A DNA stretch of 64,000 bases from the NCBI GenBank assembly GCA_025358925.1, contig JANYHT010000010.1, positions 50,244 to 114,243 of the forward strand. Direction: 5' to 3'. Both the position numbers and the translations under genes were made by a program. The DNA comes from Gemmatimonadaceae bacterium (GTDB lineage: Bacteria > Gemmatimonadota > Gemmatimonadetes > Gemmatimonadales > Gemmatimonadaceae). Position 1 is the first letter of the stretch. Every line of letters starts with the position of its first letter. Below are positions 25,499-35,638 of the stretch, piece after piece. Below the pieces are notes generated by a model. The model worked only from the letters and a program-made list of their open reading frames with translations, was not told where the DNA came from and ran no database searches.

Positions 25499-26374
25499 AT
25501 GCTCACGCACATGTTCACCGACATGACTGATGCACTCCCGTTTCATTACACCGAGTTCGCACCGAGTGCGGCGGTGAGCAACGTAGCCCTTGCGTATTGG
25601 GGGTTCACGGTGCGCGTGTTGCCACACGAAGGGTGCCTGCATCGCGTATGGCCCGACGGCTGCGTCTCGCTCGTCTTTATCCGTGCGGTGATTGAGGGTA
25701 ATGGGCGCATTATCGATGTGAGAATTGCTGGGCCGCGCGTAGCCCCTATCGACATTCCGATGTTCGCTGTGGCGTGTTATTGGGGGGTGCGTTTCCGTCC
25801 AGAGGCCGACGCGGCTTGGCTCGAGATGTCGGCGACAACACTGCGCGATGCAAATCTGACCATGGATGCGCACATGAGCGGTCTGGAGGAATTGCGCGCG
25901 CGTTTGGCCCCGTTTGGTGCGACCGACGATGCGGACGCGGCGACGCATGTTGCGCGAATATTTGACGACTGGATTACGTCGCCGACGCGTGCACAATCGA
26001 GCAGTGCGACGAAGATTGACGCCGGTGTCCGAGACGCGGTTGCGGCCATTGTCGCGACAAACGGCTTGGTGCCGATCGCGCGAATCGCCGAGTTGACAGG
26101 CATGACGATGCGGTCGTTGCAGCGACGATTTCGCGACGCCACGGGTTTAACGCCGAAAGAATTTGCGACCGTACGGCGAGGTCGCGCGTTGGTGAAACGC
26201 GTGGTCGGTGGCGAGGCCGACGCGAGTGCGGGCGGGTGGTCGGGACTGGCGCAAGTTGCGGGCTACGCCGATCAATCACATCTGGTACGTGAACTCGGTC
26301 GTCTGACGCAATTCACGCCAACGGCGCTGCGGAACAGATTGTTGACGATCGACCATGGCCGGATCATCGACTAA
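25499..26374 (+). CDS. AraC-family regulator with DUF6597-like sensor
   Basis: The N-terminal region (LPHEGCLHRVWPDGCVSLVF, RIAGPRVAPIDI, VACYWGVRFRPEADAAWL) is the sensor found in many AraC proteins of environmental bacteria. The C-terminal HTH pair is PIARIAELTGMTMRSLQRRF and LAQVAGYADQSHLVRELGRL. ATGs at 25499, 25511 and 25523 are all in frame; 25499 has GAAG about 9 nt upstream. It is divergent from the secreted amidohydrolase, a possible target. Confidence 0.88.
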   Translation: MLTHMFTDMTDALPFHYTEFAPSAAVSNVALAYWGFTVRVLPHEGCLHRVWPDGCVSLVFIRAVIEGNGRIIDVRIAGPRVAPIDIPMFAVACYWGVRFRPEADAAWLEMSATTLRDANLTMDAHMSGLEELRARLAPFGATDDADAATHVARIFDDWITSPTRAQSSSATKIDAGVRDAVAAIVATNGLVPIARIAELTGMTMRSLQRRFRDATGLTPKEFATVRRGRALVKRVVGGEADASAGGWSGLAQVAGYADQSHLVRELGRLTQFTPTALRNRLLTIDHGRIID

Positions 26375-26492
26375 CGTCACCTCGCATCGTGGCCGCGCGC
26401 TGTCGTTATGAGCAATTGTCGCATTTGTTCAAGACAGGCGGTGGCACGCGCGGTATCCTGTCGTGCGTCATCAACTATTGGGAGATGTCACC

Positions 26493-27070
26493 ATGCGCCA
26501 TATCGTTCGTATTCACCGTGTCGTTGTTGCGTCAGTATGCATGCATTTGTCCTCGGTGGTACACGCGCAGAGCGCGGACCCGCGTGCGGCAATGGAGGTC
26601 ATGCAACGCAACGCCCAAGCGGTCATGATGCCGATGCGTTGGTTGGTTGGCGAGTGGGAAGGGACGGCGAGCATCACCGTGGCGCCGGGCAACGTCTTCA
26701 CAATCACGCAACATGAAACGGTACGTGATGGCGCCTTTGAAACGGCCCTTTCATTCAGGGACGCGGGTCGATGAAGGCTGGGGCCGCCGAACAGGTGGTG
26801 TTCGAAACGGCCGGTTTGCTCGCGTACGACGCGACGCGCAAACAATTCCTCTTCATGTCGAGTGGTGGCAATGGTGCCGCTGGGTTGCACGAGTCGAGCG
26901 TGTCCGGAAGCACGCTCACGTGGAGTTATGTCGACGGCAGCGGTGCCAAGACTCGCTACATCATTTCGCGCACGCCCGATTGTAAATGGTATGAGGTGGG
27001 CGCCGTGTCACGCGACGATGGCGCGACGTGGACTAAGAACTTCGAGATGACACTGGTGCGCAAGCAGTAG
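26493..27070 (+). pseudogene. Secreted protein (DUF1579-like) with a single-base frameshift
   Basis: ATG 26493, after GGGAG, starts a signal peptide (VVVASVCMHLSSVVHAQ). The mature part reads MRWLVGEWEGTASITVAPG and FTITQHETVRDGAFETAL. The frame then stops near 26774. In another frame the protein continues FIQGRGSMKAGAAEQVVFE to VSRDDGATWTKNFEMTLVRK and a stop at 27070. Adding one T to the TTT run near 26748 joins both parts into one protein of about 190 residues. It may be a real mutation or a sequencing error. The function of the family is unknown. Confidence 0.7.
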
Positions 27071-27132
27071 TTTTCGCATCGCACCAACTGCTGCACGATG
27101 CACGATCACCGCTTCGGTTTGCTGGAGAGTTC

Positions 27133-27753
27133 ATGGACGCACGACACCACTGGCAGTCGGTGTACACGCAAAAGTCACCAGAACGCGTGAGCTGGTTTCA
27201 GGCCACGCCCACCGTCTCGCACACACTCATCACGCAAATCGCACCGGCGCTTGATACGCGAATATTGGACGTTGGCGGCGGCGCATCGACACTCGTTGAC
27301 GGGTTGCTGACGTCGGGCTACACCGCGTTATCAGTGCTCGATGTATCACCAGCGGCACTTGCGCACGCGCGGGCACGATTGGGCGCGGCGGCGGACGGCG
27401 TGACGTGGCTCGCGGCTGATATTCTCGAGGTCGTGCTGCCTGCCGCGAGCATTGATGTGTGGCACGATCGCGCCGTCTTTCACTTTCTCACGCACGCCGA
27501 ACAGCGTGCGCGTTATTTCGCGCAAGTACGACACGCGTTACGGCCGGGCGGTTATGTGGTGATCGCCACCTTTGCAGACGATGGTCCGACACGATGCAGC
27601 GGGCTTGATACCGCCCGTTATTCCGCGAGCGAATTACACGACGCGTTCGGCGAGGGGTTCACGCTGGTCACGAGTGAACGCGAACTGCATGTCACGCCCA
27701 GCGGCGCAGCACAAGCGTTCACCTATTGCGTGTGCCGCTGGTCTCCCGTGTAG
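27133..27753 (+). CDS. Class I SAM-dependent methyltransferase
   Basis: The 206-residue protein starts MDARHHWQSVYTQKSPERVS. It shows SAM-binding motif I (ILDVGGGASTLVDGLL), an acidic strand-2 end (LSVLDVSPAAL), ADILEVVLPAASIDVWHDRA and LRPGGYVVIATF. This matches the small methyltransferases often annotated as tellurite-resistance or thiopurine-type, but the acceptor cannot be predicted. It overlaps nothing and ends 20 nt from the convergent Ig-repeat gene. Confidence 0.88.
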   Translation: MDARHHWQSVYTQKSPERVSWFQATPTVSHTLITQIAPALDTRILDVGGGASTLVDGLLTSGYTALSVLDVSPAALAHARARLGAAADGVTWLAADILEVVLPAASIDVWHDRAVFHFLTHAEQRARYFAQVRHALRPGGYVVIATFADDGPTRCSGLDTARYSASELHDAFGEGFTLVTSERELHVTPSGAAQAFTYCVCRWSPV

Positions 27754-27773
27754 ACGCAGATCGAACAAACTTG

Positions 27774-30596
27774 CTATGGCTGATAGACCCCGATGACGGC
27801 GCCCACGCGAAACGACGCGCCCTCGATGATCTGACCACCGCCGGACGTAATGCCCGTTCCGCTTGCTGTGACGTTGGTCAGTACTCCTGCCTGCAAGCCC
27901 CAACTCACATCGAAGCCCTGCACGGTGCTGAAGTCCGGTATGTCGAAGTTGTACGACACCGACGGGCCGAAATATCCACGCGTACCAGAAATCGTCCACG
28001 TGCGCGACGAGTTGCCAGTGTTTTGCACGAACGAGCCGAACAGCCGATCACCATATTCAGCTTGCCAGAATCCCGATCCTTGGATGCGTGCGTACGGTTG
28101 TGTTGCCACCGTAACGAACGTTGGCAAATTGAGCACCGGTCCAAAGCTCAGTGTGCGATTCACCAAATCGCGATTGTATTGACCGACGATGCGCAACGTG
28201 CCCACACCTTGCGCGGCAAAGTTGGAGGCGGTGGCCGACACGAGATGCAGATCACCGTTCTGTAAGAGGCCACCGGGAATGCCGAACACCACGTACGGCG
28301 ACGTCCCACCTTGGAGTGCACCAAACGCGAACCCACCAAAACTTCCGTTCGATGTCACGAAGCTGGTCAACACGTTCACCGCCTCGCTGCCTGCGTTCGC
28401 CGTAACGATCTGCGCGGTTTGCACAGGAAACGATTCGCTGCCTGAGAAATCGATGACCGGGATTGTACTGTTGGCCGCATAGTTGACGTTGCGTCGGAGC
28501 ACCGCGCGATCCGCGACGATACTGAGTGCGTTATTGGCAAACGCTTGCACGCTGCGAAACGCGACGACATCGGTGATGCCCTCGTCAACTTGCGACAGTT
28601 GAAATGCAGTACTTGGGAAGGTGGTTGAAGCAAACGCACCGCCAAGATTGACCGATCCTGTTTGCGACGCAGCGAGACCGGCAAACGTGCCGTTCAGAGT
28701 TTTCGTTGCGCGATTTGTCGTGCATTCGGCAGCGGCCGCCGTCGCGAATTCGGCGACGGTCGCCAACGTGATCGTCACTTGCGGAGGGCTACCTACCACG
28801 GGTTGCGCATATGCGACCCCGCCAACAGCGCCCGACATCGTGAAGTTATATGTCTGATTCGCGCTCGCCGTCACTCGCGTCCATGTGCCTGTGGTGCCAT
28901 TCCGAAACGCGAACCACACGGGAAACTGCGTGACGTCGCAAAATTGCCACGAGATCGCACCTGTCGCGGTGCTGCCTTGCGTGACAATCAGACTCACCGG
29001 CGTTGTGACATTACTCAATCCCGTCGCGGAACCGGTGATCGTACCGGTGTACGTCCCCACCGCCACAGTGCTGGCGATCGCCAATGACAGTGATGTCGAT
29101 GTGCCGGTGACTGAGCTTGGAGTGAACGTGGCCGTTACGCCCGTTGGCAGTCCGGCTAATGCCAACGACACCGCGCCTGTGAAGCCACCCGTACGCGTCA
29201 GTGTGACGGTGCTTGTACCCGTGGTGCTCTGCGGCGTTGTCACCGCAGTCGCGGTGAGCGTGAAGGTGGGCGCCGCCACAATCGTCAGCGTGATCGTCGC
29301 GGTTTGCGCCGAAATTCCGGTGCCTGTGCCGCGTACGGTGAGTGTGTAAATGCCCGGCACGGCAGTGCTGCCGGCGCTGATTGACACTGACGCCGTTGTC
29401 CCGCCTGTCGCAATCGTGGCCGGTGTAAATACAGCAGTAACACCGACCGGTGGCGCATCGAGCGACAGCGCAACGTCACCGACAAATGTGCCAACGCGTG
29501 CAATGGTAACCGTGCTTGTGACCGATGCGCCGACCGTCGCCGACAATGTCGGTGAACCAACCGCAAGCGTGATCGCGGGAATCGGCGACACGACCACGGT
29601 GATGGTTGTGGTGCGATCAGTCTGCCCAGCCGTGCCGCGTACGGTGAGGTTGTACGTACCGGGCACCGTAGCGGCCGTGGTGCTTACCGTGAGCGTGGAC
29701 GTTCCCGCGGTCGCCGGGTTTGGTGCGAACACACCACTCACGCCTGCGGGTGCGCCATCAAGCGACAATTGTACGTTGGCCGCAAAGCCGCCCGTTCGCG
29801 TGACGGTCACCGCGCTGGTGCCCGATTGCCCCGCAGTGATTGGCAATGACGCCGGTGTGGCCGTGAGCGAATAGTCGGGCGCGATCGTGACCGCGATGGT
29901 GAGTGCGACCGTAGCAGTTTGTGCGGTCACCCCTGCACCCGATGCGCGAATCGTGAACGACGTTGTACCGGCCGACGCCACCGCGCTCACCGCGAGTGTG
30001 AGTGTCCCACTGGTCACACCGGCCGCGAACGATGTCGGTGCGAAACTGGGCGTCACACCAGTTGGTAGCCCTTCCGCAGCCAACGTGACCACATCCGCAA
30101 AACCGCCCGAGCGTGTGATCGTGATGGGAATCGTTGCCGACGCACCCTGCGCGGTATTGACGGTGCTACTCCCGGCCGTCAGCGTAATCGCGGGCGTTGG
30201 TGGCGCCGCAATGGTCAGCGTATACGGCGTGGTCGCAGCTGACACGCCAGTTCCCGTCGCGCGAATGATGATTGTGTTCGTGCCCGGCGTTGCCGCGGTC
30301 GCAACTGTTATTGCAACGCCGGCGGTTGTCGTTGAACCACTCAATTGCGTTGGCGAGAACATAACCGACACACCATTCGGCACACTCTCAACGGTCAACG
30401 AGATCAAGCCCGCAAAGCCACCAACACGCGTGAGTGATAGCGTGGTTGTTGTGGAAGTGCCCGACGTTACGGTGCCCGACGTTGCCGACAATCCAACCGC
30501 AATGCTTTGTGGTGTCGTGATACCGCCATCACCCGCGCTTGTTGAGCAGGCCGACAACAGCAGCAAAGACGCGACGACGAATGCGAACCGTTTCAT
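27774..30596 (-). CDS. Large lipoprotein with Ig-like repeats
   Basis: From ATG 30596 the protein of about 940 residues has a lipoprotein leader (FVVASLLLLSACSTSAG). Six to seven Ig-like domains of about 90 residues follow, each with a RTGGF-type strand, a GVTATFTPSS-like loop and a final TLTI/TVVV strand. A C-terminal domain of about 330 residues (AISWQFCDVTQFPVWFAFRN and onward) is not recognised. It is probably a surface adhesin-like or ligand-binding protein. The opposite strand is open for about 0.85 kb, an effect of biased codons rather than a gene. Confidence 0.85.
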   Translation of the reverse strand: MKRFAFVVASLLLLSACSTSAGDGGITTPQSIAVGLSATSGTVTSGTSTTTTLSLTRVGGFAGLISLTVESVPNGVSVMFSPTQLSGSTTTAGVAITVATAATPGTNTIIIRATGTGVSAATTPYTLTIAAPPTPAITLTAGSSTVNTAQGASATIPITITRSGGFADVVTLAAEGLPTGVTPSFAPTSFAAGVTSGTLTLAVSAVASAGTTSFTIRASGAGVTAQTATVALTIAVTIAPDYSLTATPASLPITAGQSGTSAVTVTRTGGFAANVQLSLDGAPAGVSGVFAPNPATAGTSTLTVSTTAATVPGTYNLTVRGTAGQTDRTTTITVVVSPIPAITLAVGSPTLSATVGASVTSTVTIARVGTFVGDVALSLDAPPVGVTAVFTPATIATGGTTASVSISAGSTAVPGIYTLTVRGTGTGISAQTATITLTIVAAPTFTLTATAVTTPQSTTGTSTVTLTRTGGFTGAVSLALAGLPTGVTATFTPSSVTGTSTSLSLAIASTVAVGTYTGTITGSATGLSNVTTPVSLIVTQGSTATGAISWQFCDVTQFPVWFAFRNGTTGTWTRVTASANQTYNFTMSGAVGGVAYAQPVVGSPPQVTITLATVAEFATAAAAECTTNRATKTLNGTFAGLAASQTGSVNLGGAFASTTFPSTAFQLSQVDEGITDVVAFRSVQAFANNALSIVADRAVLRRNVNYAANSTIPVIDFSGSESFPVQTAQIVTANAGSEAVNVLTSFVTSNGSFGGFAFGALQGGTSPYVVFGIPGGLLQNGDLHLVSATASNFAAQGVGTLRIVGQYNRDLVNRTLSFGPVLNLPTFVTVATQPYARIQGSGFWQAEYGDRLFGSFVQNTGNSSRTWTISGTRGYFGPSVSYNFDIPDFSTVQGFDVSWGLQAGVLTNVTASGTGITSGGGQIIEGASFRVGAVIGVYQP

Positions 30597-30744
30597 CAGA
30601 GCGCTCCGAAGCGACAACGAGGACGAGCCGTTGAGTAACACGTACGCGAACATATCACGCGTTGGTGCGCGCATCCACGAGCCGTTCGCGAAGTCTCAGC
30701 TCAGCTCGTATGTTCTCGCATGCGTTTGTCCACGTCGACTCTTG

Positions 30745-32112
30745 ATGGGAGCTGCGATCTCGCGCGATGAAATAGTGCCTTTAAAAGACACGAGCAACGC
30801 GCGGTTTGCGTTGTTCGTGCTCTTCGGCATCAATTTGCTCAATTTTTACGACCGGCAGATTCTCGCGGCAGTTACCGAACCCATTCGACGCGAGTGGTCA
30901 CTGAGCGACTCGGCGATTGGCTGGCTCGGCACCGCGTTCACGCTCTTTTATGCAGCGGTCGGACTACCGCTTGGACGATGGGCAGATCTCGGCTCGCGGT
31001 CAAAAATCTTGAGTATTGGTGTCGCCGTGTGGAGCGCCTTCACTGCCGCATCTGGACTCGCGTGGAACTACGCGTCGCTTTTTCTTGCTCGCATGGGCGT
31101 GGGTTTAGGTGAAGCCAGTTGCTCACCCGCAGCAAACTCACTGATCGGCGACCTCTTTCCGTCTACGCGACGCGCACGCGCCATTTCAGTGTTCATGCTT
31201 GGGCTTCCTATTGGCATTTTTCTGTCAAATCTGTTCAGCGGGTTGATTGCAAAATCGTACGGATGGCGAGCCGCATTTTTTGTGGCCACGGTGCCGGGAT
31301 TGCTGCTCGCGCTCATGGCACTGCGCATCGTCGAACCATCGCGCGATCACGTGGGCAAAGGCCATGCTGCACGCGCAAATACGAATACGAATGCCGCGAC
31401 AAGCCGTGCATCGTTTATGCAGCCGTATCTCGAATTGTGGCAAATCCCCACATTGCGTTGGATCGTACTCTCCGGTGCACTGGCCAACTTCAACGCGTAC
31501 GCCGTGAATGCGTTCATGCCCGCGTACCTTATGCGCTACCACAAGCTCACGTTAAGCGAAGCGAGTGTCGCCGCCGCATTCACCATTGGCGCAGTTGGCG
31601 TTGTGAGCTTGATACTCGGCGGAATCGCAGCCGACTGGACGCGGACAAAACGTCCGGACGGTCGGTTGTTGTTGGGTTCCCTCGCGTTAATGCTGTCAAC
31701 GCCCTGTGTATTCTTCGCGCTGACGCAGCAGAGTGGTTCGGTGACGTCGTTCGTCGTGTTGATGGGTCTCGGCTGGATGCTCTTTTACGTTTACTACGTC
31801 ACGGTGTACCCGGCCGTGCATGACGTTGTCCCGCCGCGCCTGCGCGGTACAGCGATGGCGCTCTACTTTTTTTGGATGTACGTGCTTGGCGGCGCATTTG
31901 GGTCGTCCATGCTTGGCATGTTGAGTGACCGGTTCGCCAAGCGTGCGATGCTGATCGCCAATGAAACGACGGTGTCCGAGGTAACGCGCGCGATTGGATT
32001 GCATGACGCGTTCTTTGTGGTGCCGTTGCTTTCGCTGCTGCTCGCGTTGGTGCTCTTTGCCGCGTCTCGTACGGTTGCGGCCGACATGCACCGCGCGGAA
32101 GGTTACACGTAG
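30745..32112 (+). CDS. MFS transporter, spinster-like
   Basis: The 455-residue membrane protein has about 12 hydrophobic segments. MFS signatures include NLLNFYDRQILAAVTEPI at the start, GRWADLGSRSKILSIGVAVW between helices 2 and 3, and GIAADWTRTKRPDGRLLLGS in the second half. It resembles spinster-type (Spns) major facilitators that move sphingoid or sugar-acid-like substrates. The chosen ATG 30745 starts the first cytoplasmic segment; the long open frame upstream is antisense to the Ig repeats and is rejected as coding. Confidence 0.88.
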   Translation: MGAAISRDEIVPLKDTSNARFALFVLFGINLLNFYDRQILAAVTEPIRREWSLSDSAIGWLGTAFTLFYAAVGLPLGRWADLGSRSKILSIGVAVWSAFTAASGLAWNYASLFLARMGVGLGEASCSPAANSLIGDLFPSTRRARAISVFMLGLPIGIFLSNLFSGLIAKSYGWRAAFFVATVPGLLLALMALRIVEPSRDHVGKGHAARANTNTNAATSRASFMQPYLELWQIPTLRWIVLSGALANFNAYAVNAFMPAYLMRYHKLTLSEASVAAAFTIGAVGVVSLILGGIAADWTRTKRPDGRLLLGSLALMLSTPCVFFALTQQSGSVTSFVVLMGLGWMLFYVYYVTVYPAVHDVVPPRLRGTAMALYFFWMYVLGGAFGSSMLGMLSDRFAKRAMLIANETTVSEVTRAIGLHDAFFVVPLLSLLLALVLFAASRTVAADMHRAEGYT

Positions 32113-32139
32113 CAAGGCTTGAGACCGCGCTAAAATAGA

Positions 32140-32964
32140 TCAGTCTTGTCCGAACACACGAAACGCGTTCTTGATGTTGTTTTGAACGGCCGAACGCACC
32201 GCGCCCGATGTATTCGCCAGCGCTGGCGCGTAGAGTCCGCCCTGCGGACGCAGGAACCATGTGCCGAGATCGATTGATACCGTCACGTCGTGTCCGGCCG
32301 GACCGATCACCAGTGGCTGAGAAAGCGGCGCGTTGATTTGCGCGTTGACGTCGTTCACGAACACGAATGGCGTTCCGTTGTAGGTACCATCAAGACGGAC
32401 ACTGATATCGCGGAAATCCGGATTCGCCTGCCGGAAAATCGCGTCGGCCGCGTCGCTGCTGGTGACCTTGTGGAGTGTGAGCCGCACCGATGTGTACGTC
32501 CCTGCCGGAACCGGAACGGATACGCGTGCGGCATCAGCGCCGTTCACAGGCAAATTCACGAGAAACGGACCGACGCGCAGCGTAGGGCAATCGTCATCCG
32601 CTTCGCTTGAGTGCTCGCGGGTTACTGACCCGCTTGCATCGTCATCATCAGCGCACACAGCCAACGCGCTCTTCAGCTTCACGTCGCGTATCACAAACTG
32701 CGCTTTGGAAATCACGATGACGTCCGCATCGCGCGTGATCCGCAATCCGTTGGCCGTTGGAGTGACGACGGGTGCAACACCTACGAACGGCGTGCCGTCG
32801 CGATTCGCGTTGGCAGCGGCGACGATTGCTGCGGCTGTTGATGTGCGCGCGAATTGGAATCCAATGCCAACCATGCTGCCGGACTCCGGTCCGGTCGCGT
32901 TGCGGCAGCTCGCGAGCGAAAGTGTCGCGAGCGAAAATATCGCGACAAAGATACGTGGACGCAT
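32140..32964 (-). CDS. Hypothetical lipoprotein, DUF4382-like organisation
   Basis: The 274-residue protein starts with a lipoprotein leader (AIFSLATLSLASC). A beta-rich body contains ADVIVISKAQFVIRDVKLKS, then an acidic patch (ADDDDASG, SSEADDDCP), then VPAGTYTSVRLTLHKVTSSD. The last motif, a PAGTYTSVRLTL-type strand, recalls DUF4382-like surface proteins. No enzyme motif is seen. It converges on the MFS gene with only 27 nt between them. Confidence 0.65.
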   Translation of the reverse strand: MRPRIFVAIFSLATLSLASCRNATGPESGSMVGIGFQFARTSTAAAIVAAANANRDGTPFVGVAPVVTPTANGLRITRDADVIVISKAQFVIRDVKLKSALAVCADDDDASGSVTREHSSEADDDCPTLRVGPFLVNLPVNGADAARVSVPVPAGTYTSVRLTLHKVTSSDAADAIFRQANPDFRDISVRLDGTYNGTPFVFVNDVNAQINAPLSQPLVIGPAGHDVTVSIDLGTWFLRPQGGLYAPALANTSGAVRSAVQNNIKNAFRVFGQD

Positions 32965-33452
32965 GGAGACTCCGAGGTTCGTAAGAGACCGGCCTATCCT
33001 GACGCGAGGCGCCGTAATGAATACCGACGCTCCTTAAACGTGATGGACCTGCGCGCGATTGAGTGTGACGTGGAGCACCTCTGCCACGATTTCACCGTTG
33101 CACAGCGGGAATTTCTCATCACTGTATTCGCGGTGCGTAGTGCGGTTAGGTGAGCAAAAACAGCAAACAGCAGTCGCGAATGACGCGAATAAACGCGAAT
33201 TTGTATGGCGCACGTTCGTCTGCCCCATCGAACGAGCGGCAGGCATTGCACATTTTTTAAATAAGAAAATCGTTCCAGACGTGCATTGTCGCGCACCAGC
33301 CGCCAACTGCGCCGTTCAAATTCGCGTCATTGGCCGCAGATTCGAAACGGTTCGCAACAGCTAACTTCTCACACGGTTGTCTTGTACGCGTTGTGCGGCG
33401 CCGGCAGATTGTCCGTACAAACGTCTCGCTCATCTCACTCCCGTGCACACTC
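32965..33452. other. Long gene-free divergent region with short periodic repeats
   Basis: No supported gene lies here; open frames on both strands lack families and ribosome-binding sites. CGCGAAT recurs at 33175, 33184 and 33194, within a sequence of similar short phrases (TTCGCGGTGCG, TAGTGCGGTTAG) from 33125 on. A TTTTTTAAATAAGAAAA tract near 33251-33268 is the only AT-rich promoter-like patch before the amidase gene. Confidence 0.4.
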
Positions 33453-35057
33453 ATGGTACGCTCACTCGCGTCGCGCTCGCTCGTCGTATGTCTCAGCTTT
33501 GCGCTCGCCGCTCGAGCACAGGCGCAGCGCACCATAGATCTTGATGCAGCAACCATCATCGAACTGAACGCGGCTTTCGATGCAGGTACACTGACGGCGG
33601 AGCAGCTGGTCAAGCGCTACCTCGCGCGCATCGCCGCGTACGACGCCCACGGACCACGTATTCATGCGCTCATTGCACTGAATGGACGTGCGATCGAGAC
33701 AGCGCGTGCGCTGGATGCAGAACGGAAGTCCAAGGGACGTCGGTCGCTGCTTCACGGCATCCCGATCGTACTTAAGGACAACTACAACACGCGAGACTTG
33801 CCAACGACCGGCGGTTCGGTGTTACTCGACGGGTACATCCCGTCGCGCGACGCGTTTCTTGTGCAGCGGCTGCGCGACGCCGGCGCAATCATCTTGGCGA
33901 AAGTGAACATGTCCGAGTTTGCGTCGTCTGGTGCGTACAGTTCGCTTGGCGGTCAGACGCTCAATCCGCACAATCTCGCGTACTCACCGTCTGGCTCCTC
34001 CGGTGGGACTGGCGCATCCATCGCCGCAGCGTTCGCACAGTTCGGTCTCGGCACCGATACCGGTGGCAGTATACGCGGACCGGCCACGGTAAACGGAATT
34101 GTCGCGCTCAAACCCACACACGGCTTGCTAAGTCGGAGCGGCATTATTCCGCTTGCCCTTTCGTTCGACACCGGCGGTCCGATGTCGCGCAGCGTCACCG
34201 ACATCGCCATCGCCCTTGGTCTGCTCACCGGTGCTGATCCCGCCGACAGTGCGACACGCAAGAGCGATGGACACGCGGAACGTGACTACGCAAAGTATTT
34301 GCAAGCCAACGCGCTCAAGGGCGCACGCATCGGCATCGCGCGTGACTTTACCGGTTTTGACACCGACGTCGATTGGATAGTCGAATCATCGTTGGCCGCC
34401 ATGCGACGCGCCGGAGCGACCATTGTGGAGGTGCGCTTTCCGACGTGGATGCTCAACGCCAAGGGGGCGTGGTACACGGCCATACGGTTTCCTGAGTTTC
34501 CGGCGCAGATTGCCGAATACCTCAAGGACACGCCGAGCACATATCCGAAGTCGCTTGCTGAAATGATTGAACGCGCGCGTGCAATGCAGTCTCTGAGTGT
34601 CAGCAGTGACAGCACGCCCACAACACCCAACGCGTCGCGGTGGGCCAAATTCGTTAACGAGTTGGCCAGTGGGACGACCGACGACTATCGCTATCGCTCC
34701 GTGCGCGATCACGCGCTGCCGATGATGCGCGACGTGGTGAATGGCATGCTTGCATCCAATCAGTTGGACGCGATCGTGTATCCCACGCAGTCTGTCAAGC
34801 CCGAACGCATCGACGCACCGGAGAACACCACCGCACCGGATGCGATGAACATCGCCAACCTTACGGGCTTTCCTGATCTCATCGTTCCCGCCGGTTTCAG
34901 CGACAACCGACTACCTATTGGCATCTCGTTTTTGGGCCCGGCGTGGAGTGAGCCGAAACTGCTGGCGCTTGGCTACGCGTTCGAGCAGATCACGCACGCG
35001 CGACGCAGGCCCGCAAACGTACCGGCGCTTGCGGGCGAGGGCATTTTCGTGAAGTAA
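33453..35057 (+). CDS. Exported amidase-signature family hydrolase
   Basis: The 534-residue protein has a signal peptide (SLVVCLSFALAARAQAQ). The full amidase signature follows: catalytic lysine in PIVLKDNYNTRDLPTTGGS, then SPSGSSGGTGASIAAAFA, then GLGTDTGGSIRGPA (cis-Ser and nucleophile). Such Ser-Ser-Lys enzymes hydrolyse amides or transfer ammonia; an exported form is more likely catabolic than GatA. ATG 33453 is selected because the leader begins there. It appears intact. Confidence 0.92.
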   Translation: MVRSLASRSLVVCLSFALAARAQAQRTIDLDAATIIELNAAFDAGTLTAEQLVKRYLARIAAYDAHGPRIHALIALNGRAIETARALDAERKSKGRRSLLHGIPIVLKDNYNTRDLPTTGGSVLLDGYIPSRDAFLVQRLRDAGAIILAKVNMSEFASSGAYSSLGGQTLNPHNLAYSPSGSSGGTGASIAAAFAQFGLGTDTGGSIRGPATVNGIVALKPTHGLLSRSGIIPLALSFDTGGPMSRSVTDIAIALGLLTGADPADSATRKSDGHAERDYAKYLQANALKGARIGIARDFTGFDTDVDWIVESSLAAMRRAGATIVEVRFPTWMLNAKGAWYTAIRFPEFPAQIAEYLKDTPSTYPKSLAEMIERARAMQSLSVSSDSTPTTPNASRWAKFVNELASGTTDDYRYRSVRDHALPMMRDVVNGMLASNQLDAIVYPTQSVKPERIDAPENTTAPDAMNIANLTGFPDLIVPAGFSDNRLPIGISFLGPAWSEPKLLALGYAFEQITHARRRPANVPALAGEGIFVK

Positions 35058-35098
35058 CGAGAGTCGCATTTGGCAGAGCGTCTTACACGACGCCGGTG

Positions 35099-35527
35099 TT
35101 ACAGCGTCATCGCCGCCGAGTTGAGCATGCCGATTGCTATCGACACCGCGCCCAAGAAAATCGCCGGTGCCAGCTTGCCCTCATTCATGTCTCCGGACAG
35201 TTGCGGTAAGAGCAGTCGTGTGACGCCGAACGCGACGAGCTGCGCGACAAGCGCAACACTGCTCCAGATAAGCATGTCGCGAATGCCCTCACTTTGCGCA
35301 ACAGCGCGCGCGAGCGGCAACGTATAGCCAAGGATGGCACCGCCGAGGGAAATGGCGGCGGCGCTGTTGCCCTGTCGAATGAGTGCGAACTCGCGGTAGG
35401 GCGTGACCGCGATGTAGATGGCGACAAACACGACGACTGCAACCGACGCCATCGCAAAGTAGAGAAAATGTGCGCCAACACCAGCCATGGACGTGCTAAA
35501 CACCGTTGAATCCAAGTGATGCTCCAT
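35099..35527 (-). CDS. DUF350 membrane protein
   Basis: The 142-residue protein has four hydrophobic segments (FLYFAMASVAVVVFVAIYIA, AAISLGGAILGYTLPLARAV, LIWSSVALVAQLVAFGVTRL, LAPAIFLGAVSIAIGML), the DUF350 (YjfL-like) pattern of two repeated helix pairs. It is an inner-membrane protein of unknown function. It lies downstream of, and separate from, the porin gene's 3' end by 111 nt and converges with the amidase gene. Confidence 0.8.
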   Translation of the reverse strand: MEHHLDSTVFSTSMAGVGAHFLYFAMASVAVVVFVAIYIAVTPYREFALIRQGNSAAAISLGGAILGYTLPLARAVAQSEGIRDMLIWSSVALVAQLVAFGVTRLLLPQLSGDMNEGKLAPAIFLGAVSIAIGMLNSAAMTL

Positions 35528-35638
35528 ACCGGAGAGTGAACAGACTGGGTGCCCACGAGCAGCGGAGTATGCGAGTGCGGATGCGGTCTCCGCAACATCC
35601 TTGGGTATGCGGTGTTCGCTGCTAACCGCACGTCTGCC

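Noticed and set aside
23840..25996. Amidohydrolase starting far upstream at 25996
   Set aside because: The added 270 residues have no family character and would overlap the AraC gene; the signal peptide starts at 25177.
29887..30744. Long plus-strand open frame in front of the MFS transporter
   Set aside because: It lies opposite the Ig-repeat gene, has no leader or family and reflects biased codons on the other strand; the transporter begins at 30745.
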